DNA of 41,507 nucleotides from an uncultured Planctomycetia bacterium (GCA_937952135.1 CALFYL010000003.1:1-41507); one strand, 5' to 3'. Counted from the first letter of the stretch, positions 1 to 9,055 are shown. Made by a program: numbers and translations. Notes: generated by a model not told the origin, from the letters alone.

Positions 1-2688
1 CGCGCTGGCGCTCGGCGTGCCGCTGAAGGCGATCGCCGGCGTGCAGCCGAGGCTGTTGACCTTCGCGGTGCAGTACGTGAACGGCGCCGGGCAACTGACC
101 GGGCCGAGCACCGACGCGCACACGTCGTCGATGGCCGCTTCGGTGATCGAGTTGTTGGGGTTGTCCGAGACGCGGAAGCGAACGAACGTGGTCGCGGTCG
201 GCGTGATGTGCGCGCTCACCGCGATGGTGTCGGTGTTCCAGCCGCCGCCGAGTCCGGTGTACGTGCGCGCCACGACCCAGCTCGAGCCGTTCCCCGAGAC
301 TTCGACCACCAGGCTGTCGTCGCCGTCGTCGTTGAAGAGCCAGTACGCGTACGAGATCTCGCCGTCGCCACTCGCCATGTTGAGCGCCGGGGACGTGAGC
401 ACCGTCGGACCGCCGTCGAGGTCCGCCGTTCCGGCCGCGCCGCCGACGGAGCCTTGGGCCGTGAAGTAGCACTGCGTGCCGACGCCGAGCGGATTGTCGG
501 TCTCCGGCTGCGCCTGCGCTCCGTTCAGCGTCGTCCCCACCGGGTCGCCGCGCTCCCAAGCTCCCGTGGTCACCGAGGTGTTGGCCACGGTCCAGCCCTG
601 GTTCGTCTCGAAGTTGTCGCACAGCACGACCGTGAACTCACCGACGGCGAAGCTGAGCGTGCCCGTCGGCGCGTTCGTCGGGAAGCGCCGCGTGTTGCCG
701 AGGCTGTCGCCCGCTTCGACGTAGTAGTACACGCGCGCCGGGGCCACCTGCCCAGGGATGCTGCCGTTGTAGGTCGATCCGCCCACGAGCGACATCGGCG
801 CCGCCGTGAATCCGCCGGCCGAGCCGACGCGGTAGAAGAGCTGCGCGCTCGTGATGCTCGCTCCGACGTTCGACGAGATCGAGGCGTCGACCTGGTACGG
901 TCCGACTTGGTCCGTGGTGTTCGCCAGTTGCGTGACGCCGCCCACGGCGAGGGGCACGAGCGTCACGCCCGGGAAACCCTGCTGGCGGAAGCCCTGGTCG
1001 ATGTCCGTGAAGTGCGGCGTGCCGTTGTCGATGTTGCCGTCGTCGTCGTCGAGCGTGAGCCACTGGGTCTCGATGATCGAGCGGATCTGCGTCTGGTTGT
1101 AGGCGAGCATCCAGTCGAGGAACAGGCTGTTGGTGATCGCCAGCGCCGCCGGCGTGCCGAGGGTGTTGCGAATCCGCGTGCGCACCTTCCACGCCGCGCC
1201 CATCCACACCTCGCCGTTGGCGTGCACGCCGCCGTGGCAGCCGGGATTGGCGTCGCCGCAGAATTGGCGGTTGTTGTTCGCGTCGCGCACGTTGCAGCCC
1301 AGGCCGCAGAAGTCGTGGCCGACGATCGGGTCGTCCTGCAGATAGATGGCGAAGATGTCGGCGTTGCCTTCACCCATGCCGTCCGAGCCGTTTCCGGTGC
1401 CGTACAGCACGTTGAGCCAGTGCCCCGCTTCGTGCATCACGACGTTCGCGAAGGCCGTGTTCGCGCAGCCTCCACCCGCCTGGTAGAAGTTGATCGAGCT
1501 GCCGTTGAAGAACGCGTTGCAGGTCGAGGCGATGTTCGCGTTCGCCGTGTAGACGAAATCGCCCGTCGCGTCGGTCGGATTCACCGAACGGATCCAGTCG
1601 CGCAGGTCGTTGACCGCCTGGAAGATGTTGGCTTGCGCGGTGACCAGCACCGCCGGCGTGTTGTTCAGCACGATCGCGTTGCCCGAGCCGGTCGCCGCGC
1701 TCGTGACGAGCGAGTACGACGCGCCCGCCTGGTTGATCACGTTGTTGTACGTGCCGGTGTAGGTCGTCGTGACGTTCAGCGGACCGTTCACCCCGGGGAA
1801 GTTGAAGTTGCCGTTGGCGTCGGTGAACACCGTGCCGGCCGAGCTGGTGACGCGCGCGTAGCGCATCGGCTGCTGCACCGGCGGGTTCGTGCCCGAGTCG
1901 GGGTAGGTCCCCGGCGTGGCCTTGGTGTAGACCGTTCCGCCGACGTCGAAGTGGTGGATCAGGTTCTCGCGCTTCGCGACGCGACCGCTGCGCGCATCGA
2001 TGAAGTAGGTGTAGCCCTTGGCTTCGCCGTCGACGATCGTTTCGACGTCGACGCGCCACGAGAGCACCCCGACTCGCGCTTCGGCCTGCTCGACTTGCGC
2101 GATCACGAGCCGCGGCTCGCCCTGCAGCTCGCCCTGGGTCCGCTCATCGGCGTCGAAGGCCGAGAGCGCGTAGAACGCCGCCGCTTCCGACGTGATCGAG
2201 GCGCGCACGTCCATGTCGGCGATGTGCGGCAGCGCGCGGGTCTGGATCGAGAGCAGCGAGCCCTGCATGTCGAACAGCGCGTTGACGGCGCCGCCGTCGA
2301 CCGGCACGCCCTTCACCTGTTGGCCGAAGCGCACGGTGAACTTGTCGCTCGAGCCGATCATTCCGAGCGGCAGGAACGACGTGCGTTGCTCGACCAGCGT
2401 GGCCTGCTCGATGCCGTGCAGATCCTGCGCGAGCGACAACGCCTCGCGCGCGGCGAGGAACCACTCGGCCTCGCTCGCCGGGCGCTCGTCGCGAACGGCC
2501 TTCGCGCCGAACACGAACTCCGCGTAGCCCGTTCCTTCGTCGAGGTCGATGCGCCACCCGGCGCCGTGATCCGCTCGCCAGCGCTCGAGCGCCGGCGTCA
2601 GGCTGCCCACGGTCGCGGGTTCTTGTTGGGCGAAGAGCGCCGGCGCGAACGCCGCGACGAAAAGGGGAACCGAGAAACGTCGCTTCAT
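1..2688 (-). CDS. Secreted M36 (fungalysin)-like zinc metallopeptidase, C-terminus beyond window
   Basis: The frame is open from ATG at 2688 to the window edge (896 codons, no stop reached). The N-terminus is a typical signal peptide (MKRRF, hydrophobic stretch, AxA-like end before QQEP). Residues of about 30-200 look like the propeptide region of secreted zinc proteases. The catalytic motif HEAGH is at residues 419-423 and is followed by G-M-G-E-G-N-A-D, the third-ligand motif of fungalysins (GEGxxD). After the protease domain come a D-D-D-D-G-N acidic segment and a jelly-roll-like region. The last visible 26 residues begin YCTAKVNSLGC, the start of the C-terminal module shared with the proteins at 9226, 12138 and 39485. 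Inference: a secreted broad-specificity protease whose C-terminal module continues outside the window. The 236 bp upstream hold no other gene I can support. The family call is from motifs only. Confidence 0.85.
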   Translation of the reverse strand, partial: MKRRFSVPLFVAAFAPALFAQQEPATVGSLTPALERWRADHGAGWRIDLDEGTGYAEFVFGAKAVRDERPASEAEWFLAAREALSLAQDLHGIEQATLVEQRTSFLPLGMIGSSDKFTVRFGQQVKGVPVDGGAVNALFDMQGSLLSIQTRALPHIADMDVRASITSEAAAFYALSAFDADERTQGELQGEPRLVIAQVEQAEARVGVLSWRVDVETIVDGEAKGYTYFIDARSGRVAKRENLIHHFDVGGTVYTKATPGTYPDSGTNPPVQQPMRYARVTSSAGTVFTDANGNFNFPGVNGPLNVTTTYTGTYNNVINQAGASYSLVTSAATGSGNAIVLNNTPAVLVTAQANIFQAVNDLRDWIRSVNPTDATGDFVYTANANIASTCNAFFNGSSINFYQAGGGCANTAFANVVMHEAGHWLNVLYGTGNGSDGMGEGNADIFAIYLQDDPIVGHDFCGLGCNVRDANNNRQFCGDANPGCHGGVHANGEVWMGAAWKVRTRIRNTLGTPAALAITNSLFLDWMLAYNQTQIRSIIETQWLTLDDDDGNIDNGTPHFTDIDQGFRQQGFPGVTLVPLAVGGVTQLANTTDQVGPYQVDASISSNVGASITSAQLFYRVGSAGGFTAAPMSLVGGSTYNGSIPGQVAPARVYYYVEAGDSLGNTRRFPTNAPTGTLSFAVGEFTVVLCDNFETNQGWTVANTSVTTGAWERGDPVGTTLNGAQAQPETDNPLGVGTQCYFTAQGSVGGAAGTADLDGGPTVLTSPALNMASGDGEISYAYWLFNDDGDDSLVVEVSGNGSSWVVARTYTGLGGGWNTDTIAVSAHITPTATTFVRFRVSDNPNNSITEAAIDDVCASVLGPVSCPAPFTYCTAKVNSLGCTPAIAFSGTPSASA

Positions 2689-2924
2689 GGAAGTCCGAAC
2701 TCCGAGTGAGAGGAAAGCGTGGGACCGCGCGCTGCGCGCCGAGTCCGCGATGCATTCGGGCTCGGTGGAAGCGCGGGGCGCGGACCCGAGTCTAGGCGGG
2801 TTCGCGCAGTGTGTGGGCTGACGTTCGCCGGAGGTTGCCGGTTCCGCCTGCCGCCCTGAAACCTCGCCGATCGGCGCCCCTGCAACTCGCTCGGCGACAA
2901 GTCGCGCTGGCGCGCGGCTGCGCT

Positions 2925-4628
2925 TCAGTCGAACTTAACCGGCGCCAGGCGCACGGCGCTCGGCGACTCGAAGGCGTTCGCGCCCCATTCCGGCGTCGCG
3001 CGAGCCACGCTCGGATCGAGTTCGGCTCGCAACGGCGTCGGCCGGATGGCGAGGAATGCCGGCGCGAGCGCGAGGGCCGCTGCGCAGGCCACCACGACCG
3101 TCCAGGCGCGCGGGCTCGATCTGGAACGCCAGCGAGCGGCGAGCGGATCGAGGGCCAGGGCGCCGAACGCGCACCACACGGGGCCGATGGACGCGGCCTG
3201 GCGCGCATAGCCATAAAACGCGCCGCAAAGGGCGAGTTTGTAGAGCGCCACGGCGAGGAGCAGGTGGCCGAGCGCCGTGCGGCGCGCGCGCCAGGCGCCG
3301 ACGGCGCACAGCACGCCGACGAGCACCCCCCACGGCGTCGAAGGTGCGGCGGGGGTCGAGAGGTCGACGGCGCGGCGCAGGCTCGCGGGGCCGTGCGGCC
3401 AGTTGTCGGCGCCGAGGCCCGCGGTGACGCCCCCGAAGAAGCGCTCGAACTTGGCGCGCACGTTCGCGAGCGCGCGCGGCGGATCGCGCCGAAGGAACTC
3501 GAGTCCGATCGCGAAGCCGTGAAGGTAGAGCTTCAAGTGGCTGGGACGTCCGAGCGAGAACTCGGGTTCGGCGTCGCGGCCGTCGCTCAGCGCGGCGCGA
3601 GAGAACCCGCCGCCGGCGTCGGGGTGGTTGGCGAGCGCGAAGTCGAGCGCGGCCTTCGAGCTCACGAGCGTCCACTCGGGAATCGGCTCGGGCGTGTAGC
3701 CCCATTCGCGCTCGAAGTAGGCGCGCACGTCGGGAGCGTCGACGCGCTGCAGCCCGTTCTGACGCGCGAGGTGCGAGAGGAAGGCGAAGTTGCCCTCGCG
3801 CGCGAAGCCCGGGAGCTGCTCGAGCTCGGCGCGCGCGGCGGAGCTCCACGGCGGCTGCGCGCGCTCGTAGTCGATCCGCGGCGCCTCGCGGTTGAAGCGC
3901 GCGGCCGCGACGTGCGAACGCCAGGCCCAAGGAGCGCACACGGCGAGCAGCACGGCGGCGCAGGTCCCCCACCAGGCCGCCCGAGCTCGGAGCCCCTCGC
4001 GCCCCCGCAGCGCGCCTCCGAGCGACAGCAATGCGAATGCAGCGACGAGCGCGAGATGCTCCGCGCGCAGGAGCGCCGAGGCGCCATGGAGGAGCCCCGC
4101 GAGCGCCGCGACGGCGAGCTTCGGCGTTTCGCGCGCCGCGAGATGCACGGCGAGCAGCGCGACGAGCAGCGCGGCGTAGGGACCTTCGCCGTTGAGCGAG
4201 GTCGCGAGCTGCAGCGCGGAGTTCGACACCGCGAGCCAGCACGCGGCGATCCACGCGGCGCGGCGCGAGGCGTGGCGCGCGAGCAGCCACCAAAGCCCCG
4301 CGCACGTCGCCGCGGACAGCGCGCACCACAGGACCTTCGCCGCCGTGAAGGGCGCGGCCGTGAAGCCCAGCGCCTCGAGCGCGAACGCGACACCCGGGGT
4401 GCGGATCGGCAGATCGAACTCGAATGGCGCGCCGCGCTCGAGCGCCTGGGCCCAGCGCGCCCAGACCGGCGCGTCGCCCTCGTAGCGCAGCGAGTGCGGC
4501 CACGCGCGGTCCTCGCCGGCGAACAGGAACGCGAGGCGGAGCGCGAAGGCGAGCGCGAAGACGAGCGCGGTGGGCGCGAGATGGGCGCGAAGCGAGCTTC
4601 GCGGTTCGTCGCGCCCGGCCGGCGGCAT
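2925..4628 (-). CDS. Polytopic membrane protein, GT-C/PMT-like glycosyltransferase candidate
   Basis: 567 residues. The first membrane helix starts near residue 18 (APTALVFALAFALRLAFLF). It is followed by an outside loop, E-G-D-A-P-V-W-A-R-W-A-Q-A-L, with an acidic residue in the place typical of ArnT/PMT-like GT-C enzymes, then R-T-P-G-V and many more hydrophobic helices. A long soluble segment (about 250-430) separates the N-terminal and C-terminal membrane blocks. The ATG at 4628 lies 2 bp after the metF stop, so it is the last gene of the operon that starts with the creatininase-family gene. Known for the family: transfer of sugars or mannose from polyprenyl-phosphate donors to proteins or lipids at the outer face of the membrane. 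The substrate is unknown here, and the assignment rests on architecture rather than on a full signature. Confidence 0.6.
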   Translation of the reverse strand: MPPAGRDEPRSSLRAHLAPTALVFALAFALRLAFLFAGEDRAWPHSLRYEGDAPVWARWAQALERGAPFEFDLPIRTPGVAFALEALGFTAAPFTAAKVLWCALSAATCAGLWWLLARHASRRAAWIAACWLAVSNSALQLATSLNGEGPYAALLVALLAVHLAARETPKLAVAALAGLLHGASALLRAEHLALVAAFALLSLGGALRGREGLRARAAWWGTCAAVLLAVCAPWAWRSHVAAARFNREAPRIDYERAQPPWSSAARAELEQLPGFAREGNFAFLSHLARQNGLQRVDAPDVRAYFEREWGYTPEPIPEWTLVSSKAALDFALANHPDAGGGFSRAALSDGRDAEPEFSLGRPSHLKLYLHGFAIGLEFLRRDPPRALANVRAKFERFFGGVTAGLGADNWPHGPASLRRAVDLSTPAAPSTPWGVLVGVLCAVGAWRARRTALGHLLLAVALYKLALCGAFYGYARQAASIGPVWCAFGALALDPLAARWRSRSSPRAWTVVVACAAALALAPAFLAIRPTPLRAELDPSVARATPEWGANAFESPSAVRLAPVKFD

Positions 4629-4630
4629 GG

Positions 4631-5485
4631 TCACACGCGGCGCACGGCCGCCAGCACCGAGCGCGTCGCGAAGCTCTTGTTGAGCGTGTAGAAGTGCAGC
4701 CCCGGCGCCCCGCCTTCGAGCAGGCCGCGGCACTGCGTGATCGCGTGCTCGATGCCCGTCGCCATGACCGCCGCGGGATCGTCCTTCACGCGCTGCAGGC
4801 GCTCGGCCAGTTCCTCGGGGATCTTCGCGCCGCACATCTTGGTGAAGCGTTCGACCTGCGCGACGTTCGTGATCGGCATGATGCCCGGCACGATCGGCTC
4901 GCGGATGCGCGCCGAGCGCGCGCGCTCGACGAAGCGGAAGTAGTCGGCGTTGTCGAGGAACAACTGCGTGACGAGGAACAGCGCGCCGTTGTCGATCTTG
5001 AGCTTGGTCCAGCGCAAGTCGAGTTCCGCGTCCGGCGACTCGACGTGCTTCTCCGGATAGCACGCCGCGCCGATGTCGAGCTGGTAGTTGTTCTCGAGGT
5101 ACTCGATCAAGTCGGAAGCGTGCGAGAACCCGCCCGCGACCGGCGTGAAGGTGCTTTCGCCCTTGGGCGGGTCGCCACGCAACGCGAGGATGTTCTCGAT
5201 GCCGTTGCCGACCAGGGTGCCGACTTCCTCGCACAGATCCGACTCGGTCACGCCGACGCACGTGAGGTGCGCCATGGCCGTCACGCCGAGCTCGCGCTGG
5301 ATGCGCGTCACGACTTCGAGCGTGCGCGCGCGCGTCGATCCGCCGGCGCCGTTGGTGACCGACACGAAGTTCGGCGCGAGCGCGCCCTTCAGGTCCGCGA
5401 CCGACTGCATCAACTGTCCGACGCCCTCGGCGCTCTTCGGCGGGAAGAACTCGAAGCTGAAGACCGGCCTGCCGCGGCCGTGCAT
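4631..5485 (-). CDS. metF: 5,10-methylenetetrahydrofolate reductase
   Basis: 284 residues, close to the usual bacterial MetF length. It converts 5,10-methylene-THF to 5-methyl-THF (or the reverse) in cytosolic one-carbon metabolism. Residues 9-18 carry F-S-F-E-F-F-P-P-K-S, with the Glu that corresponds to the catalytic Glu of E. coli MetF. V-S-V-T-N-G-A-G-G, N-I-L-A-L-R-G-D-P-P and P-G-I-M-P-I-T-N are all in their family positions. I chose ATG 5485, which has GAGG about 9 bases upstream. A GTG at 5500 overlaps the stop of the upstream thioesterase gene and is an alternative start that adds five residues. It sits third in the operon creatininase-thioesterase-metF-GT. A methionine-cycle role is the default, and the aromatic-catabolism neighbours make a role in C1 disposal possible. 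Confidence 0.95.
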   Translation of the reverse strand: MHGRGRPVFSFEFFPPKSAEGVGQLMQSVADLKGALAPNFVSVTNGAGGSTRARTLEVVTRIQRELGVTAMAHLTCVGVTESDLCEEVGTLVGNGIENILALRGDPPKGESTFTPVAGGFSHASDLIEYLENNYQLDIGAACYPEKHVESPDAELDLRWTKLKIDNGALFLVTQLFLDNADYFRFVERARSARIREPIVPGIMPITNVAQVERFTKMCGAKIPEELAERLQRVKDDPAAVMATGIEHAITQCRGLLEGGAPGLHFYTLNKSFATRSVLAAVRRV

Positions 5486-5496
5486 CTCACTGATCC

Positions 5497-5946
5497 TCAC
5501 TCGCGACTCCTGTGCTTTCCCGCGACGCCCTCCAGGGGCGCCATGATGGCTTCGAAACGCGCGCGGTAGCGCTCGGGCATCGCCAGCGCCTTCATCGTCG
5601 CGAGGTCGATGCACGCGGTCGTCATCCGCGCGTCGACGCACGTGCGGCCCTCGACCGTGTAGACGTAGCGCAAGCCGAGCGACGAGCGGCCGAGGTGGAA
5701 GCAGGTCACGTGAACCTGCGGGCAATCGCCGAAGCGCAGCGGGCCGGAGAAATCGACCTCGGAGTGCACCAGCGGAAAGCCGATCTTCTGCTGGCCGATG
5801 AGCTCGTAGTAGCGCGCGCCGACGTGCACGTCCCACAGCTCCTCGAAGGCCTCGTGCACGTAGTCGTAGATGCGCGGGTAGTAGGCGATCCCGGCCGGAT
5901 CGACGTGCCCGAAGCGCACTTTCTGGGTGGTGACGAAAGCTGCCAT
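5497..5946 (-). CDS. 4-hydroxybenzoyl-CoA thioesterase-family acyl-CoA thioesterase
   Basis: 149 residues, a single hotdog domain. It begins V-R-F-G-H-V-D-P-A-G-I-A-Y-Y-P, which is the active-site signature of the 4-hydroxybenzoyl-CoA thioesterase family. Asp16 aligns with the catalytic Asp17 of the Pseudomonas enzyme. The family hydrolyses aromatic or short acyl-CoA thioesters in the cytosol. The start at 5946 lies 8 bp after the stop of the creatininase-family gene, and metF follows directly, so it is co-transcribed. It is close to the anthraniloyl-CoA monooxygenase-like gene at 6809. This fits a thioesterase that recycles CoA from aromatic or ring-opening intermediates. Exact substrate not determinable. 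Confidence 0.88.
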   Translation of the reverse strand: MAAFVTTQKVRFGHVDPAGIAYYPRIYDYVHEAFEELWDVHVGARYYELIGQQKIGFPLVHSEVDFSGPLRFGDCPQVHVTCFHLGRSSLGLRYVYTVEGRTCVDARMTTACIDLATMKALAMPERYRARFEAIMAPLEGVAGKHRSRE

Positions 5947-5954
5947 CGCCGCGT

Positions 5955-6746
5955 TCAGAGCTCGGCCGCCGCGAACAGCTCGGGCCACGTCTCGCGCACG
6001 CACCCCACCACCATCTGCGCGAGCTTCTCGACCAGCTCGCGGCCCTGCGCCGCCGTCGCGCGCGCCGGATCGCCGCAGTACGCATGCTCCGCGCCGATCT
6101 GCTTGAAGCCCTTGCCGCCGGCCCGGATCGCGGCGACGAGGTCGATGTCGACGGCCGGCAAGCTCGCGCGCACTTCGTCGCGCACCGCGTCGAAATCGGC
6201 CGCGAGAGCGATGCTCGTCTCGTAGCACCCCGCGTGGTCGCCGCGCAGGAAATCGGGCCCCAGCTCCGCGGCCCACTTGCGGCGCGTGTTGTCGGCGAAC
6301 ACCACCTGCGCCTTCTCGGCGTTCAGCTTCGCGTGGTCGAGGCACACGCCGCGCAGCACCGCGACGTGCTCGGGCTCGAGGTGGCCGTTCGAGAACACGA
6401 TGCGCCGCACGTCCTGCTGCTGCAGCGACTCGACGAGGTCCTCGAGGACCGCCCACAGCGTCGCCGGCTGCACGCTCAAGCGCCCCGCGAAGCCATCGGC
6501 GAAGTTCGTCACGCCGAAATTCACCGGCGGAGTGAGGACGGCCGCGACCCCCGCTTCCGCCAGCAGCTCCGCCGCGCGCCGCGACTGCGCCAGCGCGATG
6601 GTCACGTCGGTGTCGAGCGGCAGGTGCGGCCCGTGCGGTTCGGTGCAGCCGACGGGCACGATCACCACCGCGCCCGCGCGCAGCACGGCGGCGGCTTCGG
6701 GCCAGGTCATCTTGGCCAGCTCGATCATGGGCGTAGTCGGCGACAT
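5955..6746 (-). CDS. Creatininase-family amidohydrolase
   Basis: 263 residues, normal for the creatininase/MftE/ArfB family of metal-dependent amide hydrolases. The metal motif G-C-T-E-P-H-G-P-H-L-P-L-D-T-D is at residues 33-47 (Glu36, His38, Asp45/Asp47). N-G-H-L-E-P-E-H and the late D-H-A-G-C-Y-E-T-S complete the binuclear site pattern. First gene of a four-gene operon and divergent from the fused monooxygenase/reductase gene, with only 62 bp between the starts. Start choice: ATG 6746, although an in-frame Met at 6728 (MIELAKMTW) would also fit. Members open cyclic amides or remove formyl groups. Inference only: it may hydrolyse an amide or formamide in the aminoaromatic route. A mycofactocin role (MftE) is unlikely because no other mft gene is nearby. 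Confidence 0.88.
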   Translation of the reverse strand: MSPTTPMIELAKMTWPEAAAVLRAGAVVIVPVGCTEPHGPHLPLDTDVTIALAQSRRAAELLAEAGVAAVLTPPVNFGVTNFADGFAGRLSVQPATLWAVLEDLVESLQQQDVRRIVFSNGHLEPEHVAVLRGVCLDHAKLNAEKAQVVFADNTRRKWAAELGPDFLRGDHAGCYETSIALAADFDAVRDEVRASLPAVDIDLVAAIRAGGKGFKQIGAEHAYCGDPARATAAQGRELVEKLAQMVVGCVRETWPELFAAAEL

Positions 6747-6762
6747 CGACTCGCGGCAGGTT

Positions 6763-6807
6763 AGCAGAGCCGCTTGGCGCGCGCCTCTGCTGGGCTACTC
6801 TCTGCTG
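6763..6807. promoter_or_regulatory. Candidate operator: heptamer CTCTGCT repeats in divergent promoter region
   Basis: In the 62 bp between the divergent starts at 6746 and 6809 the heptamer AGCAGAG (6763-6769) forms an inverted repeat with CTCTGCT (6785-6791), with a 15-base spacer. A second direct copy, CTCTGCTG, occupies 6800-6807. The spacer contains the palindrome GGCGCGCGCC. The arrangement could bind a regulator controlling both the monooxygenase gene and the creatininase operon. No regulator gene is recognisable next door. Confidence 0.35.
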
Positions 6808-6808
6808 C

Positions 6809-9055
6809 ATGCGCATCGCATCGATCGGCGGCGGCCCGGCGGGACTGTACTTCGCGCTCCTGATGAAGAAGGCCTTCCCGAAGGTCGACATCGACGTCTA
6901 CGAGCGCAACCAGGCGGGCGACACCTTCGGCTGGGGCGTGGTCTTCTCGGACGAGACGCTGGGCAACTTCGAGCGCTCCGACCCGCAGACGTACGCGGAG
7001 ATCCGGCGCAATTTCGCCTACTGGGGCGACATCGACACCTACATCGGCGACGCCTGCGTGCGCTCGAGCGGCCACGGCTTCTGCGGCATGGCGCGCAAGT
7101 CGCTGCTGGCGATCTTCCACGCGCGCTGCCGCGAGCTCGGCGTGCGGCTCCACTTCGGCGAAGAGGTGAACGACGAGACCTCGGTCGGCCCCGCGCAACT
7201 GATCCTCGCCGCCGACGGCGTGAACAGCGTGCTCCGCGCGCGCCACGCGCAGCACTTCAAGCCGTCGATCCGCTGGGGCAAGTGTCGCTTCGCGTGGCTC
7301 GGCACGACCAAGCCGCTGACCGCCTTCACCTTCATTTTCCGCGAGAACGAGCACGGCCTGTGGCAGATCCACGCCTACCCGTTCCAGACCGACCTCTCGA
7401 CGTTCATCGTCGAGTGCCACGAGGACGTGTGGCGGCGCGCCGGGCTCGACAAAGCGGACGAGGCCGAGACGCTGCGCTACTTCGAAGCGCTGTTCGCGGA
7501 CCACCTCGAGGGTCACAAGCTGCTCGCGAACCGCTCGGTGTGGCGCACGTTCCCCGAGGTCAAGTGCGAGCGCTGGAGCCACGGGAACATGGTGCTCATG
7601 GGCGACAGCGCGCACACGGCGCACTTCTCGATCGGCTCGGGCACCAAGCTCGCGATGGAGGACGCCATCGCGCTGTGCGCCGCGTTCCAGAGCGAAGGGC
7701 TCGAGGACGTGCCGCGCGTGCTCGAGAAGTACGAGAGCTCGCGGCGGGTCGACGTCTCCAAGCTCCAGCGCGTCGCGCGCACGAGCCAGGACTGGTTCGA
7801 GCAGACCTCGCGCTATCTGAAGCAGCCGCCGCTGCAGTTCACCTTCAATCTGATGACGCGCTCGCGGCGGATCACGTGGGACAACCTCGCGCTGCGCGAT
7901 CCGAAGTTGATCGGCGACGTGCAAGCCTGGTTCGCGCAGGCCCACCACGCGCCCGTTCGCGCCGGAAGACCCGCGCCGCCGCCGCTGTTCACGCCGCTGC
8001 AACTGCGCGGGCTGCGCCTTCGCAACCGCGTGGTGGTGTCGAGCATGTGCCAGTACTCGGCGGTCGACGGCGTCCCGAACGACTGGCACCTCGTGCACCT
8101 CGGCAGCCGCGCGGTCGGCGGCGCGGCGCTCGTGATGACCGAAGCGACCGACGTCACGCCCGACGGCCGCATCACGCTCGCCTGCGCCGGCCTGTGGAAC
8201 GACGAGCAGGAGCGCGCCTGGCGCCGCATCGTCGACTTCGTGCACACGCATTCGCAGGCCGCGATCGGCATGCAGCTCGCGCACGCGGGCCGCAAGGGCT
8301 CGTGCAGCTTGCCCTGGGAAGGCGACGATGCGCTGCGCGACGCGCGCGCCTGGACGACGCTCGCACCGAGCGCGGCCCCGTTCCGCGAGAGCTGGCCGGC
8401 GCCAAGAGCGATGACGCGCGCCGACATGGACTCCGTGCGCGAGGCCTTCGTCTCCGCGGCGAAACGCTGCGAACGCGTCGGGTTCGACCTGCTCGAATTG
8501 CACCTCGCGCACGGCTACTTGCTCTCGAGCTTCCTCTCGCCGCTCTCGAACCAGCGCACGGACGAGTACGGCGGCTCGCTCGCGAACCGCATGCGCTATC
8601 CCCTCGAAGTGTTCGCCGCCGTCCGCGCCGTGTGGCCGGCGCACAAGCCGCTCGCGGCGCGCATCTCGGCGAGCGACTGGCTCGACGACGAGGGCGGCTT
8701 CACGCTCGACGAAGCGGTCGAGGTCTCGAAGGCGCTCCAACGCGCGGGCTGCGACCTCGTCGACGTTTCCTCGGGCGGCAACTCACCGCGTTCGAAGCCC
8801 GAATACGGGCGCATGTACCAGGTGGGCTTCGCCGAGCGCATACGCTTCGAGGCCGACGTGCCCGTGATGGCCGTGGGCGGCGTGATGAGCCCCGACCACG
8901 TGAATTCCGTGATCGCCGCCGGCCGCGCCGACCTGTGCGCGATCGCGCGGGCGCACCTGACCGATCCGTACCTGACGCTGCGCGCGGCGGCGCAGTACGG
9001 CTTCGACGAGCCCGCGTGGCCCGTGCAGTACCTCCCGGCGAAACCGCGCGCCTGA
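6809..9055 (+). CDS. Fused FAD monooxygenase / OYE reductase, anthraniloyl-CoA (or salicylyl-CoA) monooxygenase type
   Basis: 748 residues in two fused enzymes. Residues 1-380 are a group A flavin monooxygenase: dinucleotide-binding GGGPAG at 7-12 and the second FAD motif G-D-S-A-H-T-A-H-F-S-I-G-S-G at about 264-277. From about residue 390 an Old Yellow Enzyme FMN barrel begins (P-P-L-F-T-P-L-Q-L-R). It has Q-L-A-H-A-G-R, H-L-A-H-G-Y-L near 563, D-E-Y-G-G-S near 584 and a late G-G-V-M. This order and length match 2-aminobenzoyl-CoA monooxygenase/reductase of Azoarcus evansii, which hydroxylates anthraniloyl-CoA and then reduces the ring without aromatic ring cleavage. The alternative is bifunctional salicylyl-CoA 5-hydroxylase, which has the same architecture. 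Kynureninase and a benzoate-type CoA ligase in the window favour anthraniloyl-CoA. No clear Shine-Dalgarno precedes the ATG. Confidence 0.87.
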   Translation: MRIASIGGGPAGLYFALLMKKAFPKVDIDVYERNQAGDTFGWGVVFSDETLGNFERSDPQTYAEIRRNFAYWGDIDTYIGDACVRSSGHGFCGMARKSLLAIFHARCRELGVRLHFGEEVNDETSVGPAQLILAADGVNSVLRARHAQHFKPSIRWGKCRFAWLGTTKPLTAFTFIFRENEHGLWQIHAYPFQTDLSTFIVECHEDVWRRAGLDKADEAETLRYFEALFADHLEGHKLLANRSVWRTFPEVKCERWSHGNMVLMGDSAHTAHFSIGSGTKLAMEDAIALCAAFQSEGLEDVPRVLEKYESSRRVDVSKLQRVARTSQDWFEQTSRYLKQPPLQFTFNLMTRSRRITWDNLALRDPKLIGDVQAWFAQAHHAPVRAGRPAPPPLFTPLQLRGLRLRNRVVVSSMCQYSAVDGVPNDWHLVHLGSRAVGGAALVMTEATDVTPDGRITLACAGLWNDEQERAWRRIVDFVHTHSQAAIGMQLAHAGRKGSCSLPWEGDDALRDARAWTTLAPSAAPFRESWPAPRAMTRADMDSVREAFVSAAKRCERVGFDLLELHLAHGYLLSSFLSPLSNQRTDEYGGSLANRMRYPLEVFAAVRAVWPAHKPLAARISASDWLDDEGGFTLDEAVEVSKALQRAGCDLVDVSSGGNSPRSKPEYGRMYQVGFAERIRFEADVPVMAVGGVMSPDHVNSVIAAGRADLCAIARAHLTDPYLTLRAAAQYGFDEPAWPVQYLPAKPRA

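Noticed and set aside
208..2709. Very long plus-strand open frame antisense to the metallopeptidase gene
   Set aside because: Arg/Ala/His-rich translation without motifs; a shadow frame of GC-rich coding sequence. The minus strand carries the HEAGH protease.
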